DNA of 64,000 bases, taken from contig NZ_JAZHRX010000001.1 in NCBI RefSeq assembly GCF_036924645.1, positions 6,289,501 through 6,353,500 on the forward strand. The letters are read 5' to 3'. Of the stretch, positions 39,700 through 49,446 are shown in pieces (positions within the stretch are counted from its first letter, which is position 1; each line of letters starts with the position of its first letter). Origin of the DNA: Bradyrhizobium sp. AZCC 2176. Its GTDB lineage: Bacteria; Pseudomonadota; Alphaproteobacteria; Rhizobiales; Xanthobacteraceae. The notes beneath the pieces were generated by a model, which did no database searches, had not been told where the DNA came from, and worked only from the letters and a program-made list of their open reading frames with translations. Made by a program: the position numbers and the translations under genes.

Positions 39700-40647
39700 A
39701 TGACCATGACGACCATTACGTTCCTTTCTCGCCGGCTTTGGTCCCTTGCCGCCGGCTGCGCCGTCGCGCTTGCGATGCTGGCCGGTAGCGCCTCACCGCT
39801 GCGGGCACAGTCCGTGGTCGTCATGGTCAATGGCGAGCCCATCACCAGTCTCGATATCGAGCAGCGCACCAAGCTGATCTTTCTGACCACGCGCAAATCG
39901 ACGCCCCGGCAGGAAGTGATCGACGAACTGATCAACGAAAAGGTGAAGATCAAGGAAGCCAAGAGGTTCGGTGTCGATCCCACTGCGAGCGATATCGATC
40001 AGGCCTATGCGGGAATGAGCCAGCGGATGCGGCTGTCGCCCGAACAGCTCACCAAATCCCTGGAGAGCCAGGGTGTCCGGCCGGAAACGCTGAAGGCCCG
40101 CCTCAGGGCCGACATGGTTTGGGGCAGCCTGGTGCGCGGCCGCTTCAAGGAGAGCCTCCAGGTCGGCGAGAAAGACGTTGACGCCGCCGCCCAGCAAAGC
40201 GGCGAAGCGACCCAGACCGAGGCATTCGAGTACAGGCTGCAGCCTATCGTGCTGATCGTGCCGCGCGGCTCGGCCCAAAGCGCAATCGACCTGCGGCGCA
40301 AGGAGGCGGAATCCTTGCGCGAGCGAGTCCAGACCTGCGAGCAGGCCAACAGCTACTTCAAGTCGATGCAGAACGCCGCGATTCGTGAAACCGTCACCAA
40401 GACCTCGGCCGACATCCCCGGCCCGCTTCGTGAACTGCTGGACAAGACGCCGATCGGTCACCTGACCCCGCCCGAGATCACCAAGCAGGGCGTGGAGATG
40501 GTGGCGTTGTGCGACCGGAAGCCGACCAAGGTCGACACGCCGAAGAAGCGGGAAATCCGGGAAAAGATGTACGCCCAGAAATACGAGACAAAGTCGAAAG
40601 CTTACCTGGCCGACATCCGCAAAGCCGCGATGATCGAATATCGGTGA
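39700..40647 (+). CDS. SurA-like periplasmic chaperone/peptidyl-prolyl isomerase N-terminal protein
   Basis: A 315-residue exported protein. The signal peptide (about 1-37, ending PLRAQ) is followed by a SurA N-terminal domain: [60 protein letters not shown] and [19 protein letters not shown]. The rotamase part (about 190-285) is divergent from parvulin and may be inactive. SurA helps fold outer-membrane proteins such as LptD, whose gene is directly upstream; this pairing is conserved. ATG codons at 39700 and 39706 are both possible; a TTG at 39682 would be longer. The stop overlaps the pdxA start (TGATG). Confidence 0.88.
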   Translation: MTMTTITFLSRRLWSLAAGCAVALAMLAGSASPLRAQSVVVMVNGEPITSLDIEQRTKLIFLTTRKSTPRQEVIDELINEKVKIKEAKRFGVDPTASDIDQAYAGMSQRMRLSPEQLTKSLESQGVRPETLKARLRADMVWGSLVRGRFKESLQVGEKDVDAAAQQSGEATQTEAFEYRLQPIVLIVPRGSAQSAIDLRRKEAESLRERVQTCEQANSYFKSMQNAAIRETVTKTSADIPGPLRELLDKTPIGHLTPPEITKQGVEMVALCDRKPTKVDTPKKREIREKMYAQKYETKSKAYLADIRKAAMIEYR

Positions 40648-41678
40648 TGGCCGAGATTCTGGAGTCAGAGGCTCTGAAGAAAGCTCTCGCGCTGACATCG
40701 GGCGAACCCGCGGGCATTGGCCCCGACATCGCCCTCGCCGCCTGGCTGCGCCGCACCGAGCTGGACCTGCCGCCGTTCTATCTGCTCGGCGATCGCGCCT
40801 TCTTCGCCGACCGCGCCAAAATCCTGGGCTTGCAGGTCGATCTCGCCGATGCGGTCCCTGAGGAAGCGAGCGCGGCATTTGCAAAAGCCTTGCCCGTGGT
40901 GGCAACGGGCGAACTCGCCACCGCACGGCCCGGACAACCTGACGACACCAGCGCCAACGCCGCGCTCGCCTCGATACGCCACGCGGTCGACCATGTCAGG
41001 CGTGGGCGGGCCGGCGCCGTCGTCACCAACCCGATCGCCAAAAGCGTGCTGTACCGCGCCGGATTCCTCCATCCCGGCCACACCGAGTTTCTCGCCGAGC
41101 TTGCCGCCGATGGCGGACAAGTCCCGCAGCCGGTGATGATGTTGTGGTCGCCGGCGCTCGCCGTCGTTCCCGTCACCATCCATCTTTCGTTGCGCGAGGC
41201 GCTGGTCCAGCTCTCGACCGAGTTGATCGTGACGACGGCCCGGATCGCGGTCGCGGACCTGAAGGCCCATTTCGGGCTGGCCCGGCCGCGGCTTGCCGTG
41301 TCGGGCCTCAATCCGCATGCCGGCGAAGACGGCTCGCTCGGCCGCGAAGACATCGATATCGTCGCACCCGCCATCGAGGCGCTGCGCATCGAGGGCATCG
41401 ACGCCAGGGGCCCGCTGCCGGCGGATACCATGTTTCACGCCGCGGCGCGGAACACCTACGACTGCGCGATCTGCATGTATCACGACCAGGCACTGATCCC
41501 TATCAAGACGATTGCGTTCGAGGACGCCGTAAACGTGACGCTGGGATTGCCGTTCATCCGCACCTCGCCGGACCACGGCACGGCCTTCGACATTGCCGGC
41601 ACCGGCAAGGCCAACCCGTCCAGTCTCGCCGCAGCCTTGCGGCTCGCCGCGCGCATGGCGGCCATCAAGCCTTCATGA
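40647..41678 (+). CDS. pdxA: 4-hydroxythreonine-4-phosphate dehydrogenase
   Basis: A 343-residue metal- and NAD-dependent enzyme of vitamin B6 synthesis. [15 protein letters not shown] is the conserved N-terminal motif; [20 protein letters not shown] carries a zinc His; [19 protein letters not shown] and [15 protein letters not shown] hold the other ligands. It acts in the DXP-dependent pyridoxal pathway together with PdxJ. The ATG overlaps the SurA-like stop by one base and its own stop overlaps the ksgA start by ATGA, so surA-pdxA-ksgA are translationally coupled as in Escherichia coli. Confidence 0.95.
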   Translation: MAEILESEALKKALALTSGEPAGIGPDIALAAWLRRTELDLPPFYLLGDRAFFADRAKILGLQVDLADAVPEEASAAFAKALPVVATGELATARPGQPDDTSANAALASIRHAVDHVRRGRAGAVVTNPIAKSVLYRAGFLHPGHTEFLAELAADGGQVPQPVMMLWSPALAVVPVTIHLSLREALVQLSTELIVTTARIAVADLKAHFGLARPRLAVSGLNPHAGEDGSLGREDIDIVAPAIEALRIEGIDARGPLPADTMFHAAARNTYDCAICMYHDQALIPIKTIAFEDAVNVTLGLPFIRTSPDHGTAFDIAGTGKANPSSLAAALRLAARMAAIKPS

Positions 41679-42541
41679 GCGCGATCGACGATCTGCCGCC
41701 CCTGCGCGACGTCATTCGCGAACATTCCCTGTCGGCACGCAAATCGCTCGGCCAGAATTTCCTGCTCGACCTCAACCTCACGGCGCGGATCGCGCGCGCC
41801 GCAGGCCCGCTCGAAGGCGCCACCATCATCGAGGTCGGCCCCGGCCCCGGCGGGCTGACGCGCGCGCTGCTGGCGCTCGGCGCCAAGCGCGTCATCGCGG
41901 TTGAACGCGACGAGCGCGCGCTGGCGCCGCTCGACTATATCGCCAGGCGCTATCCCGGCCGGCTCGAGATCGTGCACGCCGACGCGCAGCGCTTCGATCC
42001 ACGCCCGATGCTGGGCGGCGAGCCGGCCAGGATCGTCGCCAACCTGCCCTACAACATCGCGACTGCGCTGCTGGTGGACTGGCTCTCGATCGAGCCGTGG
42101 CCGCCCTGGTATGACATGATGGTGCTGATGTTTCAGCGCGAGGTCGCCGAGCGGATCGTCGCCAAAGAGAATGACGAGGCCTATGGCCGGCTCGCGGTGC
42201 TCGCCAACTGGCGCACTGAAACGAAAATCCTGTTCGACATTTCTCCGGCCGCCTTCGTGCCGCAACCAAAAGTGACCTCCTCGGTGGTGCGGCTGGTGCC
42301 GCGCAGCGCACCTGAAACGTGCGACCGACGCGCCCTCGAACAGGTGGCGGCCGCCGCCTTCGGCCAGCGCCGCAAAATGCTGCGCCAGAGCCTCAAATCG
42401 CTGTCGGTCGACCCGGCGCGGCTGGCCGGAGCCGCGCATATCGACGCCACAAGGCGCGCCGAAACCATTCCAATCTCGGGCTTTGTTGCCATGGCTCGCG
42501 AATTGACCGATATACGAAACACAAAACCAAACGTCGTTTAA
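41675..42541 (+). CDS. ksgA: 16S rRNA dimethyladenosine methyltransferase
   Basis: A 288-residue enzyme that methylates two adjacent adenines near the 3' end of 16S rRNA during small-subunit maturation. [20 protein letters not shown] opens the fold, [16 protein letters not shown] is SAM motif [11 protein letters not shown] motif II and [13 protein letters not shown] motif IV (NLPY is catalytic). The C-terminal helical domain is complete ([15 protein letters not shown]). Its ATG overlaps the pdxA stop. An alcohol dehydrogenase gene follows after 12 bases. Confidence 0.96.
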   Translation: MSAIDDLPPLRDVIREHSLSARKSLGQNFLLDLNLTARIARAAGPLEGATIIEVGPGPGGLTRALLALGAKRVIAVERDERALAPLDYIARRYPGRLEIVHADAQRFDPRPMLGGEPARIVANLPYNIATALLVDWLSIEPWPPWYDMMVLMFQREVAERIVAKENDEAYGRLAVLANWRTETKILFDISPAAFVPQPKVTSSVVRLVPRSAPETCDRRALEQVAAAAFGQRRKMLRQSLKSLSVDPARLAGAAHIDATRRAETIPISGFVAMARELTDIRNTKPNVV

Positions 42542-42553
42542 GGAGTGAACGCC

Positions 42554-43612
42554 ATGGCGCGAATGGTTCGCCAATCCCTCGTCAAGTTCGATGCGCCATT
42601 GTGCGAAACCATCGTCGACACGCCGAAGCCGCAGGGCCGCGAAGTTCTCGTTCGCATCGAACGCTGCGGTCTCTGCCATTCCGACCTGCACATTCAGGAC
42701 GGCTATGCTGATCTGGGCGGCGGCAAGCGGCTCGACACCACACGCGGCATGACGCTGCCGTTCACGCTCGGGCACGAGATCGCCGGCGTCGTCGATGAAG
42801 TAGGCCCCGACGCCCCGAAGGATCTGATCGGAAAGAAGCAGGCGGTATTCCCCTGGATCGGCTGCGGCCAGTGCCGCGACTGCGCCGACGGCGACGAGAA
42901 CCTCTGCGTCAAGCAGCGCTTCCTCGGCGTCTCGATCGACGGCGGCTTTGCCACCCACGTGCTGGTGCCTGACGTAAAATACCTGCTCGATTACGATCCG
43001 CTGCCGGTCAACCAGGCGGCAACGCTGATGTGCTCGGGCGTTACCGCCTATGGTGCGTTGAAGCGGCTGGTCGACCGTCCGCGGCAGCGCAATCTGCTGC
43101 TGATCGGACTCGGCGGCGTCGGCATGATGGGGCTTTCATTCGCGCAGGCGATGTTCAAGCAGAACATCACGGTCGCCGATCTCAGCCCCGCCGCACGCGA
43201 AACCGCACTGAAGAACGGCGCCGCGGTTGCCTACGATCCGGCCGAGCCCGAGGTCATAAGGCGCATCCTGAAAGAGACCGAGGGCGGCTTCGACGGCGTC
43301 GTTGATTTTGCCGGCAACGAGAAATCGATGGCGTTCGCTGTTGCGACGGTGGCGCGCGGTGGCAAGGTCGTGGTCTCCGGCCTGATGGGCGGCAATTTCA
43401 GCCTGCCGATGGTGCAATGGGTCTACAAGCGCATGACCATCGAGGGCTTCATGGTCGGCACCCTCGCCGAAGCCAAGGAACTGATGGCGCTTGCTCGCGC
43501 CGGCAAGATCAAGCCGACGCCGATGAAGGAAGAGCCGATGGCGGATGTGCAGAAATGGATCGACGAGCTGCGGGCCGGGAAAGTCGTCGGACGCATTGTT
43601 CTGAAGAACTGA
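42554..43612 (+). CDS. Zinc-dependent alcohol dehydrogenase (MDR family)
   Basis: A 352-residue medium-chain dehydrogenase. CGLCHSDLHIQDG holds the catalytic zinc Cys and GHEIAGVV the His; the four-Cys structural zinc lobe is CGQCRDCADGDENLC; LLIGLGGVGMMGLSFAQ is the Rossmann nucleotide-binding motif, with the Asp of VADLSPAAR at the end of strand 2 suggesting NAD. The ATG at 42554 follows AAGGAG eight bases upstream; a GTG at 42545 is less likely. The substrate is not known; it sits directly after ksgA. A short hairpin follows at 43611-43628. Confidence 0.9.
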   Translation: MARMVRQSLVKFDAPLCETIVDTPKPQGREVLVRIERCGLCHSDLHIQDGYADLGGGKRLDTTRGMTLPFTLGHEIAGVVDEVGPDAPKDLIGKKQAVFPWIGCGQCRDCADGDENLCVKQRFLGVSIDGGFATHVLVPDVKYLLDYDPLPVNQAATLMCSGVTAYGALKRLVDRPRQRNLLLIGLGGVGMMGLSFAQAMFKQNITVADLSPAARETALKNGAAVAYDPAEPEVIRRILKETEGGFDGVVDFAGNEKSMAFAVATVARGGKVVVSGLMGGNFSLPMVQWVYKRMTIEGFMVGTLAEAKELMALARAGKIKPTPMKEEPMADVQKWIDELRAGKVVGRIVLKN

Positions 43613-43735
43613 GGCGTTCGCGCGCCTCATTGCGATGACGATGCATTCGTCCCGCGCGGTTCCGTTGGCTTGAGCATGATCTGCGCGCCCACGCGTTCCG
43701 CATTTGTCGCGACGGGTATCCGCCAGGGCGTGTAC

Positions 43736-44623
43736 TCATGACTGAAAAGTAAGTGCATTGCTCATACTCCGTCCATCGCCCTGAGGTTGTGGCCGTCCGC
43801 CGGTGGGGTCCAGCGCGCGGCGCAATTGCCCCTCGAGCTCGTCAAGCAGGAAGAAGCTGACGTCGTCGACGGAGCCGCGTCCCTTGGCGAAGGGCTGTTC
43901 GAGGAGCCGGATCAGATACAGGACGTAGACGAACATGTAGGTAATGAATCCGAACAGCAGGGCCGCCGCCGGGTCGCCCTCCGTCTTCAGTAGAAGCAAC
44001 AGCAGGATGATCGAAACCACCAGCGTCTGCACCAGGACATGCACCGACGGTACGAACTCGACGCGCTGTATGGTGTAGATGCGAAGCAGTGCCCTTCGAA
44101 TCCCGTCCTGGTTGGTGCGGAGGCGCACGACGAAATTCGCAGCCATGCCCATGCCCTCCAGGGCGCCGAGGATCGGCGTCAACTTGGCCAGTTCGTCAAG
44201 CACAGGGGAAATGTTCTTGTGGTCGTAGGCATGGCCGAGACCTTCGCGCAGCTTTCCAATGACACCCAGCAGGATCAGCCGCGCTTCCCCAAGGTTGAAA
44301 CGCTCATTGGTCCGCCCGAAGCATTCCAGATCCCCGTCGATCGCCTCGATCGCGGTGCGCAGTGCCGTCGGAATTTGCTCGGCCTCCTTGTAGTCCTTGA
44401 GAATGCTCGACAGCAGGAAGCCGATGATGAAGATGGCGCCACCGATGCCACTTGTCACCAGGCCGTTGAGATCGAGAAATTCGAGTTCGACATAGTGAAC
44501 GATTGCCTTGACGCCGCCGAGCAGCAGGACGATGACCCCGACCGTAAAGAACAGGCGAAATTTCTTTCGGAGGCTGAGTTCTGCGCCGCCGAGCGGGAGA
44601 TGCGAGATTATCGAAGACGGCAA
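43736..44623 (-). CDS. Conserved membrane protein, bestrophin-like (295 aa)
   Basis: A 295-residue integral membrane protein with four to five predicted helices: FRLFFTVGVIVLLLGGVKAI, LVTSGIGGAIFIIGFLLSSI near the start and VLVQTLVVSIILLLLLLKTE and LFGFITYMFVYVLYLIRLLE near the end, with a helical cytoplasmic region of about 90 residues between them. The pattern (paired N- and C-terminal helix hairpins, a central soluble part) is reminiscent of DUF4239/bestrophin-like channels, but the match is weak. It runs opposite to ADH and is alone on the minus strand. Function unknown. Confidence 0.8.
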   Translation of the reverse strand: MPSSIISHLPLGGAELSLRKKFRLFFTVGVIVLLLGGVKAIVHYVELEFLDLNGLVTSGIGGAIFIIGFLLSSILKDYKEAEQIPTALRTAIEAIDGDLECFGRTNERFNLGEARLILLGVIGKLREGLGHAYDHKNISPVLDELAKLTPILGALEGMGMAANFVVRLRTNQDGIRRALLRIYTIQRVEFVPSVHVLVQTLVVSIILLLLLLKTEGDPAAALLFGFITYMFVYVLYLIRLLEQPFAKGRGSVDDVSFFLLDELEGQLRRALDPTGGRPQPQGDGRSMSNALTFQS

Positions 44624-44668
44624 GTGTTAGTATCCCGTCGAACTGCTTACGTCGAAATGGCCTGAGAG

Positions 44669-44698
44669 GTGGGCACGGCGCGAAGTGGCCGTGCCCAC
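44669..44698 (-). terminator. Hairpin after the 124-aa exported protein gene
   Basis: GTGGGCACGGC and its exact complement (11-bp arms, 8-base loop) form a hairpin 9 bases beyond the stop at 44707. There is no T tract, so intrinsic termination is uncertain. Confidence 0.48.
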
Positions 44699-44706
44699 GT
44701 TTGAAG

Positions 44707-45081
44707 CTACCTGCCGTAGACCACGGGCGCGCGGCGGAACGCCACGCGCGGCGGCGGGCCGATGTCGCGCTGCCAGACGCGGCCATCATCGAACTGAATG
44801 CGCATGCCATCGGGCGAATAGACAGCGCCCTCGTCGCGCGCATCGATCCAGATTCGGCTAAAGGGCGCGGTCCAGTCGGGCCAGGCCCGGTAGGACTCAC
44901 CCGTTTCCGTCGTAAGGTTCACCGCGTCCCCGTTCTGCGTGACGAAGGTGGGCGCGCCGAGCATGCCGTCCCGGCACATTTGGATGCACCGGTAAGTGCC
45001 GGTCAGGTTGACCGTTTCGGCCGAGGCGCCAGTGGCGGCGCACGCAGCCAAGAGGCCCAAGGCCAGCGACAATCGTCTCAT
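44707..45081 (-). CDS. Small exported protein (124 aa)
   Basis: A 124-residue protein with a signal peptide (residues 1-21, LALGLLAACAATGASA) and a mature beta-rich domain: TVNLTGTYRCIQMCRDGMLG, PTFVTQNGDAVNLTTETGES, DWTAPFSRIWIDARDEGAVY and SPDGMRIQFDDGRVWQRD. A CxxxC pair in CIQMC may be disulfide-bonded. It resembles a family of short periplasmic proteins of unknown role in Bradyrhizobium. The ATG at 45081 is preferred to a start 14 residues upstream because it leaves a regular signal peptide. It is monocistronic, with a hairpin downstream. Confidence 0.8.
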   Translation of the reverse strand: MRRLSLALGLLAACAATGASAETVNLTGTYRCIQMCRDGMLGAPTFVTQNGDAVNLTTETGESYRAWPDWTAPFSRIWIDARDEGAVYSPDGMRIQFDDGRVWQRDIGPPPRVAFRRAPVVYGR

Positions 45082-45291
45082 AAGGATTACTCCATCGCTT
45101 GTATGAGGAATGAGCCCGAGCAAGCGGACAGGGGAACAAGCGCTGACGAAAGCGGCTTGTTCCCCCTGTTCCCTGCAGTTCCAACACCTCTGCGTGAAAT
45201 GGAACGAAAGGCGCGCGCCGGTGTCTTCAGGGAATTACAGCTACGGTACCAGATGGGCATCCGTTCCGAGCCGGTCGGAACGAAAAAGGCG

Positions 45292-45765
45292 TTACCGCTG
45301 CATCAACGCGCGCCCGATCGGTTTTGGCTGCTCGTTGCGCAAAACCAGCGACGTCGTGACTGCACCATGTCGAGCGACTGCATCCACGATCGTTTCCAGT
45401 TCTTGCGGGGACGGCACGAAAACCTTGAGAATGAAACAATCCTCTCCGGTCAATCGCAGCACCTCCATGACGTGCGGCATTTCGGAAAACTGCTTCAGGC
45501 AGGCCTGAATATGTTCATGGGTTGTACGCAGGCGGATGACGGCCATCATCCTCAAGCCGAGCGCGGCCGGATTGATCTTCGCGGTATAGCCGGTAATGAT
45601 TCCGCGCTCCTCCAACCGCCTGACCCTCTCCGACGTCGCTGGCTGCGAGAGCCCGACCTTGCGGCCAAGCGCGGATATCGCGATGCGCCCATCCTCCTGC
45701 ATCGCTTCGATGATCGCGATGTCGGTCGGATCCAGCGCTGGGACGGAGCTTTCTCGAAGTGACAT
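45292..45765 (-). CDS. Lrp/AsnC-family transcriptional regulator
   Basis: A 157-residue feast/famine regulator. The N-terminal helix-turn-helix is LDPTDIAIIEAMQEDGRIAI and SALGRKVGLSQPATSERVRR, followed by LEERGIITGYTAKINPAALG and the RAM ligand-binding domain (VIRLRTTHEHIQACLKQFSE, then GEDCFILKVFVPSPQELETI). The ATG at 45765 is preferred to an earlier start that adds 21 non-protein-like residues. It is divergent from the serine hydrolase gene across about 108 bases, but no target can be named. Confidence 0.92.
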   Translation of the reverse strand: MSLRESSVPALDPTDIAIIEAMQEDGRIAISALGRKVGLSQPATSERVRRLEERGIITGYTAKINPAALGLRMMAVIRLRTTHEHIQACLKQFSEMPHVMEVLRLTGEDCFILKVFVPSPQELETIVDAVARHGAVTTSLVLRNEQPKPIGRALMQR

Positions 45766-45873
45766 CGCGACCTTGAATCCATCGGTGAGAGGGCATCTTT
45801 TCCGATGATTGCCCATTCCAGATCGCAACGGAAGACGTCAATTTCGCCCGGCTACAAAAACAACGGAGCCGAC

Positions 45874-46413
45874 ATGACCGACATCGTTATTCTGCCGGGG
45901 ATTGGGGGATCGGGTGAATTGCACTGGCAAACCCGATGGGAAAAGACCGACCCGCGGTGCCGACGCTTCCAGCCAACCGATTGGAATCGTCCTGAACGTG
46001 AGGACTGGATCTCTGCGCTGGATCGCGCAGTTCGCGCCACTCCGAATCCACCGCTTCTCGTCGCGCATAGCCTGGCGTGCCTTTTGGTTGCCCACTGGCA
46101 GCGGGTTTCCACGGCACCGATCGCGGGCGCATTTCTCGTTGCAGTTCCGAATCCGCAAGCCGAGACCTTCCCCCTCGAAGCCGCCGGTTTCGCCAATCCG
46201 CCGCCGCGCAAGTTCAGCTTTCCCTCACTCATCATCGCGAGCGCAAACGATCCATACGGCACGATCGAATATGCGCGCGACAGAGCGAACCAGTGGGGGA
46301 GCGGCTTCCTGGAAGTGGGACAGCTTGGCCACATCAATGAGGCAAGCGGGCTTGAGGATTGGCCGCAGGGAAAGGCATTGCTCACGGCTTTTGCAGCCGG
46401 TATCGCGAATTGA
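45874..46413 (+). CDS. Serine hydrolase of the RBBP9/YdeN family
   Basis: A 179-residue small alpha/beta hydrolase. IVILPGIGGSGELHWQTRWE opens the domain with the WQ motif typical of the family; LLVAHSLACLLVAHW carries the nucleophile Ser66 (the usual GHSLG is AHSLA here); IIASANDPYG provides the acid and LGHINEASG the His. GGAG lies eight bases before the ATG at 45874. It runs opposite to the AsnC-type regulator. The natural substrate is unknown. Confidence 0.9.
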   Translation: MTDIVILPGIGGSGELHWQTRWEKTDPRCRRFQPTDWNRPEREDWISALDRAVRATPNPPLLVAHSLACLLVAHWQRVSTAPIAGAFLVAVPNPQAETFPLEAAGFANPPPRKFSFPSLIIASANDPYGTIEYARDRANQWGSGFLEVGQLGHINEASGLEDWPQGKALLTAFAAGIAN

Positions 46414-46529
46414 CGGCCAAAGCATTCCAGAATCCTGGTGACGGTAGTTGCGGTGAAAGTGCACTTAACAAGCGTCTATTGAATGTGCTGGCACCGTAAC
46501 TCGCAATTGGTATTGCATAGCGCGGCGCG

Positions 46530-47510
46530 TTAGCGCTTCGCGCGCTGATTGCGCCATCGACCGGCAAGAACACGCTTGGCTTGAGCGGGGAGATCGGTCG
46601 GCTCTGTAATGGGGAATATCTCCCGAACGTGTTTGGCCAGCATCTCACAATAGGCTTTCGCGTAACCTGGGAGGGGACGCCGCTTGTCCCACAAGATCAG
46701 CATTTTCTCGCGCAATGGCTTGCCACGGTATGTCAGTCCTACGATCCGCAATTGGTGGGAGCGGATACGCAGCTGTGACGGAATGATTGCGACGCCATGT
46801 CCAGCCTCGGCGAGTGCGAGCAGGGTATGCGGCGTGTGGCTCTCAAGGAATATGTTTGGCTTGAAATTGGCGAGGCGGCACCCGGCGTCAAAGGATCTAC
46901 GGACCACGAAACTCGAATCCAGCAGCAGCAACGGATATGGCGCGAGCTTCCCGATCTCAACCGTGCGCGTCCCGCTGAGCACGACCGACGGATGACATGC
47001 TGCGAGCAGATCAATGTGTTGCAGCGAAAGGCTGGATAGTCGCCGATCGTCGGGATCGACGATGTGGGCGAGATTCTGCCCGAGATGAACCTCGCCTCGC
47101 TCCAACATTTTCATGATATCGAGGCCTCCAGCTTCGATCAGTTTCACCTGCACGTTAGGATATCGCCGCGCATATAGATGCAGAAATGTCGATAGCACAC
47201 TCTCGATATGCTGGGGCGAGGCAGCCACCTTCAGCACACCATTTTCGCCACGCTGAAGCAATTGAGCGCGCTCGCCAATAGCGCCGGCAAAGTTCAAGAG
47301 ACCTCGGCAATCATCGAGCAACTGCTCGGCTTCGCCGGTCAGCACCAGTCGGCCGCCTATGCGGTCAAACAACTTCAGGCCGAGTTCTTGCTCGAGCGCG
47401 GCGATCTGCCGGGAGAGCGCAGGCTGGGCGATATGCAGCTGCAGCGCGGCCTTCGACACGCTGCCGAGCTCCGCGACGGCTACGAATGTTCGCGCGTGTC
47501 GCAGGTCCAT
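46530..47510 (-). CDS. LysR-family transcriptional regulator (CbbR/nac-like)
   Basis: A 326-residue LysR protein. MDLRHARTFVAVAELGSVSK and AALQLHIAQPALSRQIAALE form the winged helix; the effector domain runs from about residue 92 (LKVAASPQHIESVLSTFLHL) to the end. The start at 47510 has GGGGG at six bases; 47516 is an alternative. It is divergent from a Bug-type binding protein gene (47646), the classical arrangement for regulation of the neighbouring gene. The 135-base gap contains several copies of CTAAT/ATTAG, possible LysR-site half sites. Confidence 0.9.
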   Translation of the reverse strand: MDLRHARTFVAVAELGSVSKAALQLHIAQPALSRQIAALEQELGLKLFDRIGGRLVLTGEAEQLLDDCRGLLNFAGAIGERAQLLQRGENGVLKVAASPQHIESVLSTFLHLYARRYPNVQVKLIEAGGLDIMKMLERGEVHLGQNLAHIVDPDDRRLSSLSLQHIDLLAACHPSVVLSGTRTVEIGKLAPYPLLLLDSSFVVRRSFDAGCRLANFKPNIFLESHTPHTLLALAEAGHGVAIIPSQLRIRSHQLRIVGLTYRGKPLREKMLILWDKRRPLPGYAKAYCEMLAKHVREIFPITEPTDLPAQAKRVLAGRWRNQRAKR

Positions 47511-47645
47511 CTCCATCCCCCTATGCCCATTCGGCATGCACAGCTAGCGAAAACTAATATTGGACGGCCGGCAAGGTCTTTCGGCACACTAATCGGGCCC
47601 CGGCGATCGCTGGCTGCCATTAGTCCTCATGTCAGGGAGGAGCAC

Positions 47646-48611
47646 ATGAAGCCATTTAGCCCCATGCTCGCTATCGGAATCAGCTTCGCATTGGTATCCG
47701 CGGCCGGAGCTGAGACCTGGCCAGCCAAGACGCTGCGCGCCATCGTTCCAGTCGGTGCGGGCAGCACCACCGATATCATCCCGCGCCTGGTGTTCGAGCA
47801 GCTCTCTTCTCAACTTGGGCATCGGATAGTCGTTGAGAACCGCAGTGGCGCGGGAGGAACGATCGGGGCTGCTTTTGTCGCCAAAGCTGATCCCGATGGC
47901 TACACATTGCTCGTCAACTCCAACGCTCACACGATCGCGCCGGCGCTTTATCCTAACCTCAGCTATGATCCGGCGCGCGATTTTGCCGCCGTGATCCCAC
48001 TGGGTGGTTTGCCGGGCGTGCTGGTGGTTTCGCCGGAAAAGGGCTTCAAGACGGCAGGCGATCTTGTGGCGGCTGCCAGGGCAAGGCCCGGCGCACTTAC
48101 TTTTTCGTCAGTGGGTGTCGGCACCGCAACGCATCTTGGCGCAGAACGGTTTCGTCTCGCCGCGGGCATCGATGCATTGCACATTCCGTTCCGAGGCGGC
48201 GCCGAAGCCATGTCCGAGGTGATGGCAGGTCGAGTCGACTTCTTCGTCGGACCGGTCGGACTTGTGCTGCCGCTTGTTCGGGACGGCAAGCTGGTTGCGC
48301 TCGCGGTGAACGCCGGACAACGCTCGGCGGCACTGCCGGACGTGCCAACCACGCTGGAGGCAGGCTTTGTCGATGCGGAATATCCTATCTGGATTGGCGT
48401 TTTCCTGCCGGCAAAAACGTCTCGCGATGTCGTTGATCAGCTTTCCAATGAGACGCTGGCGGCGCTGCGGAGCTCCCAAGTGGCCGCCAAGCTGTCCGCG
48501 CTGGGAGTGGACCCAATCCCAATGACGCCATCGGAGTTCGACGCCTATGTCAGAAAAGAAATTGCGGTCAACGCTGCATTGGTCAAATCCATTGGCCTCA
48601 AGGCTGATTGA
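47646..48611 (+). CDS. Bug-type tripartite tricarboxylate transporter substrate-binding protein, second copy
   Basis: A 321-residue periplasmic binding protein. Signal peptide (about 1-22, ending GAETWP), then TWPAKTLRAIVPVGAGSTTD, IVVENRSGAGGTIGAAFVAK and YTLLVNSNAHTIAPALYPNL, GTATHLGAERFRLAAGID and IPFRGGAEAMSEVMAGRVDF, all typical of TctC/Bug proteins. GGGAGGAG lies 4-6 bases before the ATG. No TctA/TctB genes are adjacent. It is controlled presumably by the divergent LysR gene at 47510. A methyltransferase gene begins just after it. Confidence 0.92.
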   Translation: MKPFSPMLAIGISFALVSAAGAETWPAKTLRAIVPVGAGSTTDIIPRLVFEQLSSQLGHRIVVENRSGAGGTIGAAFVAKADPDGYTLLVNSNAHTIAPALYPNLSYDPARDFAAVIPLGGLPGVLVVSPEKGFKTAGDLVAAARARPGALTFSSVGVGTATHLGAERFRLAAGIDALHIPFRGGAEAMSEVMAGRVDFFVGPVGLVLPLVRDGKLVALAVNAGQRSAALPDVPTTLEAGFVDAEYPIWIGVFLPAKTSRDVVDQLSNETLAALRSSQVAAKLSALGVDPIPMTPSEFDAYVRKEIAVNAALVKSIGLKAD

Positions 48612-48645
48612 GCGGAATGACGATGACCGCCCATCGGAAACATAT

Positions 48646-49446
48646 TTGACCAAGTGCGAGAGAGAGGCTGCGTACCGCTTCAACGATGGAGTTGCCTACG
48701 AGCGCTTCATGGGCCGCTGGAGCCGTTACGCAGGTAAGGTGTTCCTCGACTGGATTGCGCCGCCTCCGGGTGCGTGCTGGCTCGACGTTGGTTGCGGCAC
48801 TGGCAGCTTCACTGAATTGATCGTCAAGACGTGCTCGCCCGCATCGGTCTTTGCGATAGATCAAGAGCGGGCACAGATCGATCACGCAAGGAATGGGCCT
48901 ATGGCTAACCGAGCCCATTTCAGGGTCGGAGACGCGCAGGCGCTGCCCTTCGCCAGTCGGACGTTCGATATTGTTGCCTCGGCTCTGGTTCTCAATTTCA
49001 TTTCGGATCCGGCTCGGGCGCTATCGGAAATGCTGCGCGTTGTGCGGAGAGGCGGAACCATCGGCGCCTATGTCTGGGATTTCGCAGCCGAACTTTCCCC
49101 GACCTGGCCGCTGCGCTCCGGACTGCGCCAACTCGGCGCTTCAATCGTGCCGACGCCGGGCGCTGAACACACTGGTACGATCGCGCTGAATACGTTGTAC
49201 GAGCGTGCCGGATTGGAAGAGGTCGTAACCGTCGCAATCGACGTTACAATGCGGTTTGCCGATTTTGATGAGTTTTGGGCAAGCCAAACTCCGAGCTTTA
49301 ATCCCATAGCCAAAAGGATTGACGAGTTGAAGATGCGCGACCGAACGAGATTGATCGACTCTGTTCGGGCGAAGGTGCTTCGTCCTGACGGCACCGTCGA
49401 GTACTCGGCGCGTGCGCATGCTGCCCGTGGACGCGCGCCGGAATAA
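48646..49446 (+). CDS. Class I SAM-dependent methyltransferase with TTG start (266 aa)
   Basis: A methyltransferase of the Methyltransf_11 type. The conserved start region AYRFNDGVAYERFMGRWSRY is followed by CWLDVGCGTGSFTELIVKTC (motif I), SVFAIDQERAQIDHA (motif II), FRVGDAQALPFASRTFDIVA and MLRVVRRGGTIGAYVWDFA. An ATG at 48547 would overlap the binding protein gene by 65 bases; a TTG at 48646 gives the family's usual start and is chosen here. It may be transcribed with the binding protein gene, but the substrate is unknown. Its stop is the last gene before a 1-kb repeat region. Confidence 0.85.
   Translation: MTKCEREAAYRFNDGVAYERFMGRWSRYAGKVFLDWIAPPPGACWLDVGCGTGSFTELIVKTCSPASVFAIDQERAQIDHARNGPMANRAHFRVGDAQALPFASRTFDIVASALVLNFISDPARALSEMLRVVRRGGTIGAYVWDFAAELSPTWPLRSGLRQLGASIVPTPGAEHTGTIALNTLYERAGLEEVVTVAIDVTMRFADFDEFWASQTPSFNPIAKRIDELKMRDRTRLIDSVRAKVLRPDGTVEYSARAHAARGRAPE

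Noticed and set aside
41480..42958. 492-codon open frame opposite pdxA/ksgA/ADH
   Set aside because: Runs across three real genes on the other strand and has no protein-like order.
43611..43628. GAGGCG/CGCCTC hairpin directly after the ADH gene
   Set aside because: Only 6-bp arms with no T tract; it overlaps the stop codon and is too weak to call a terminator.
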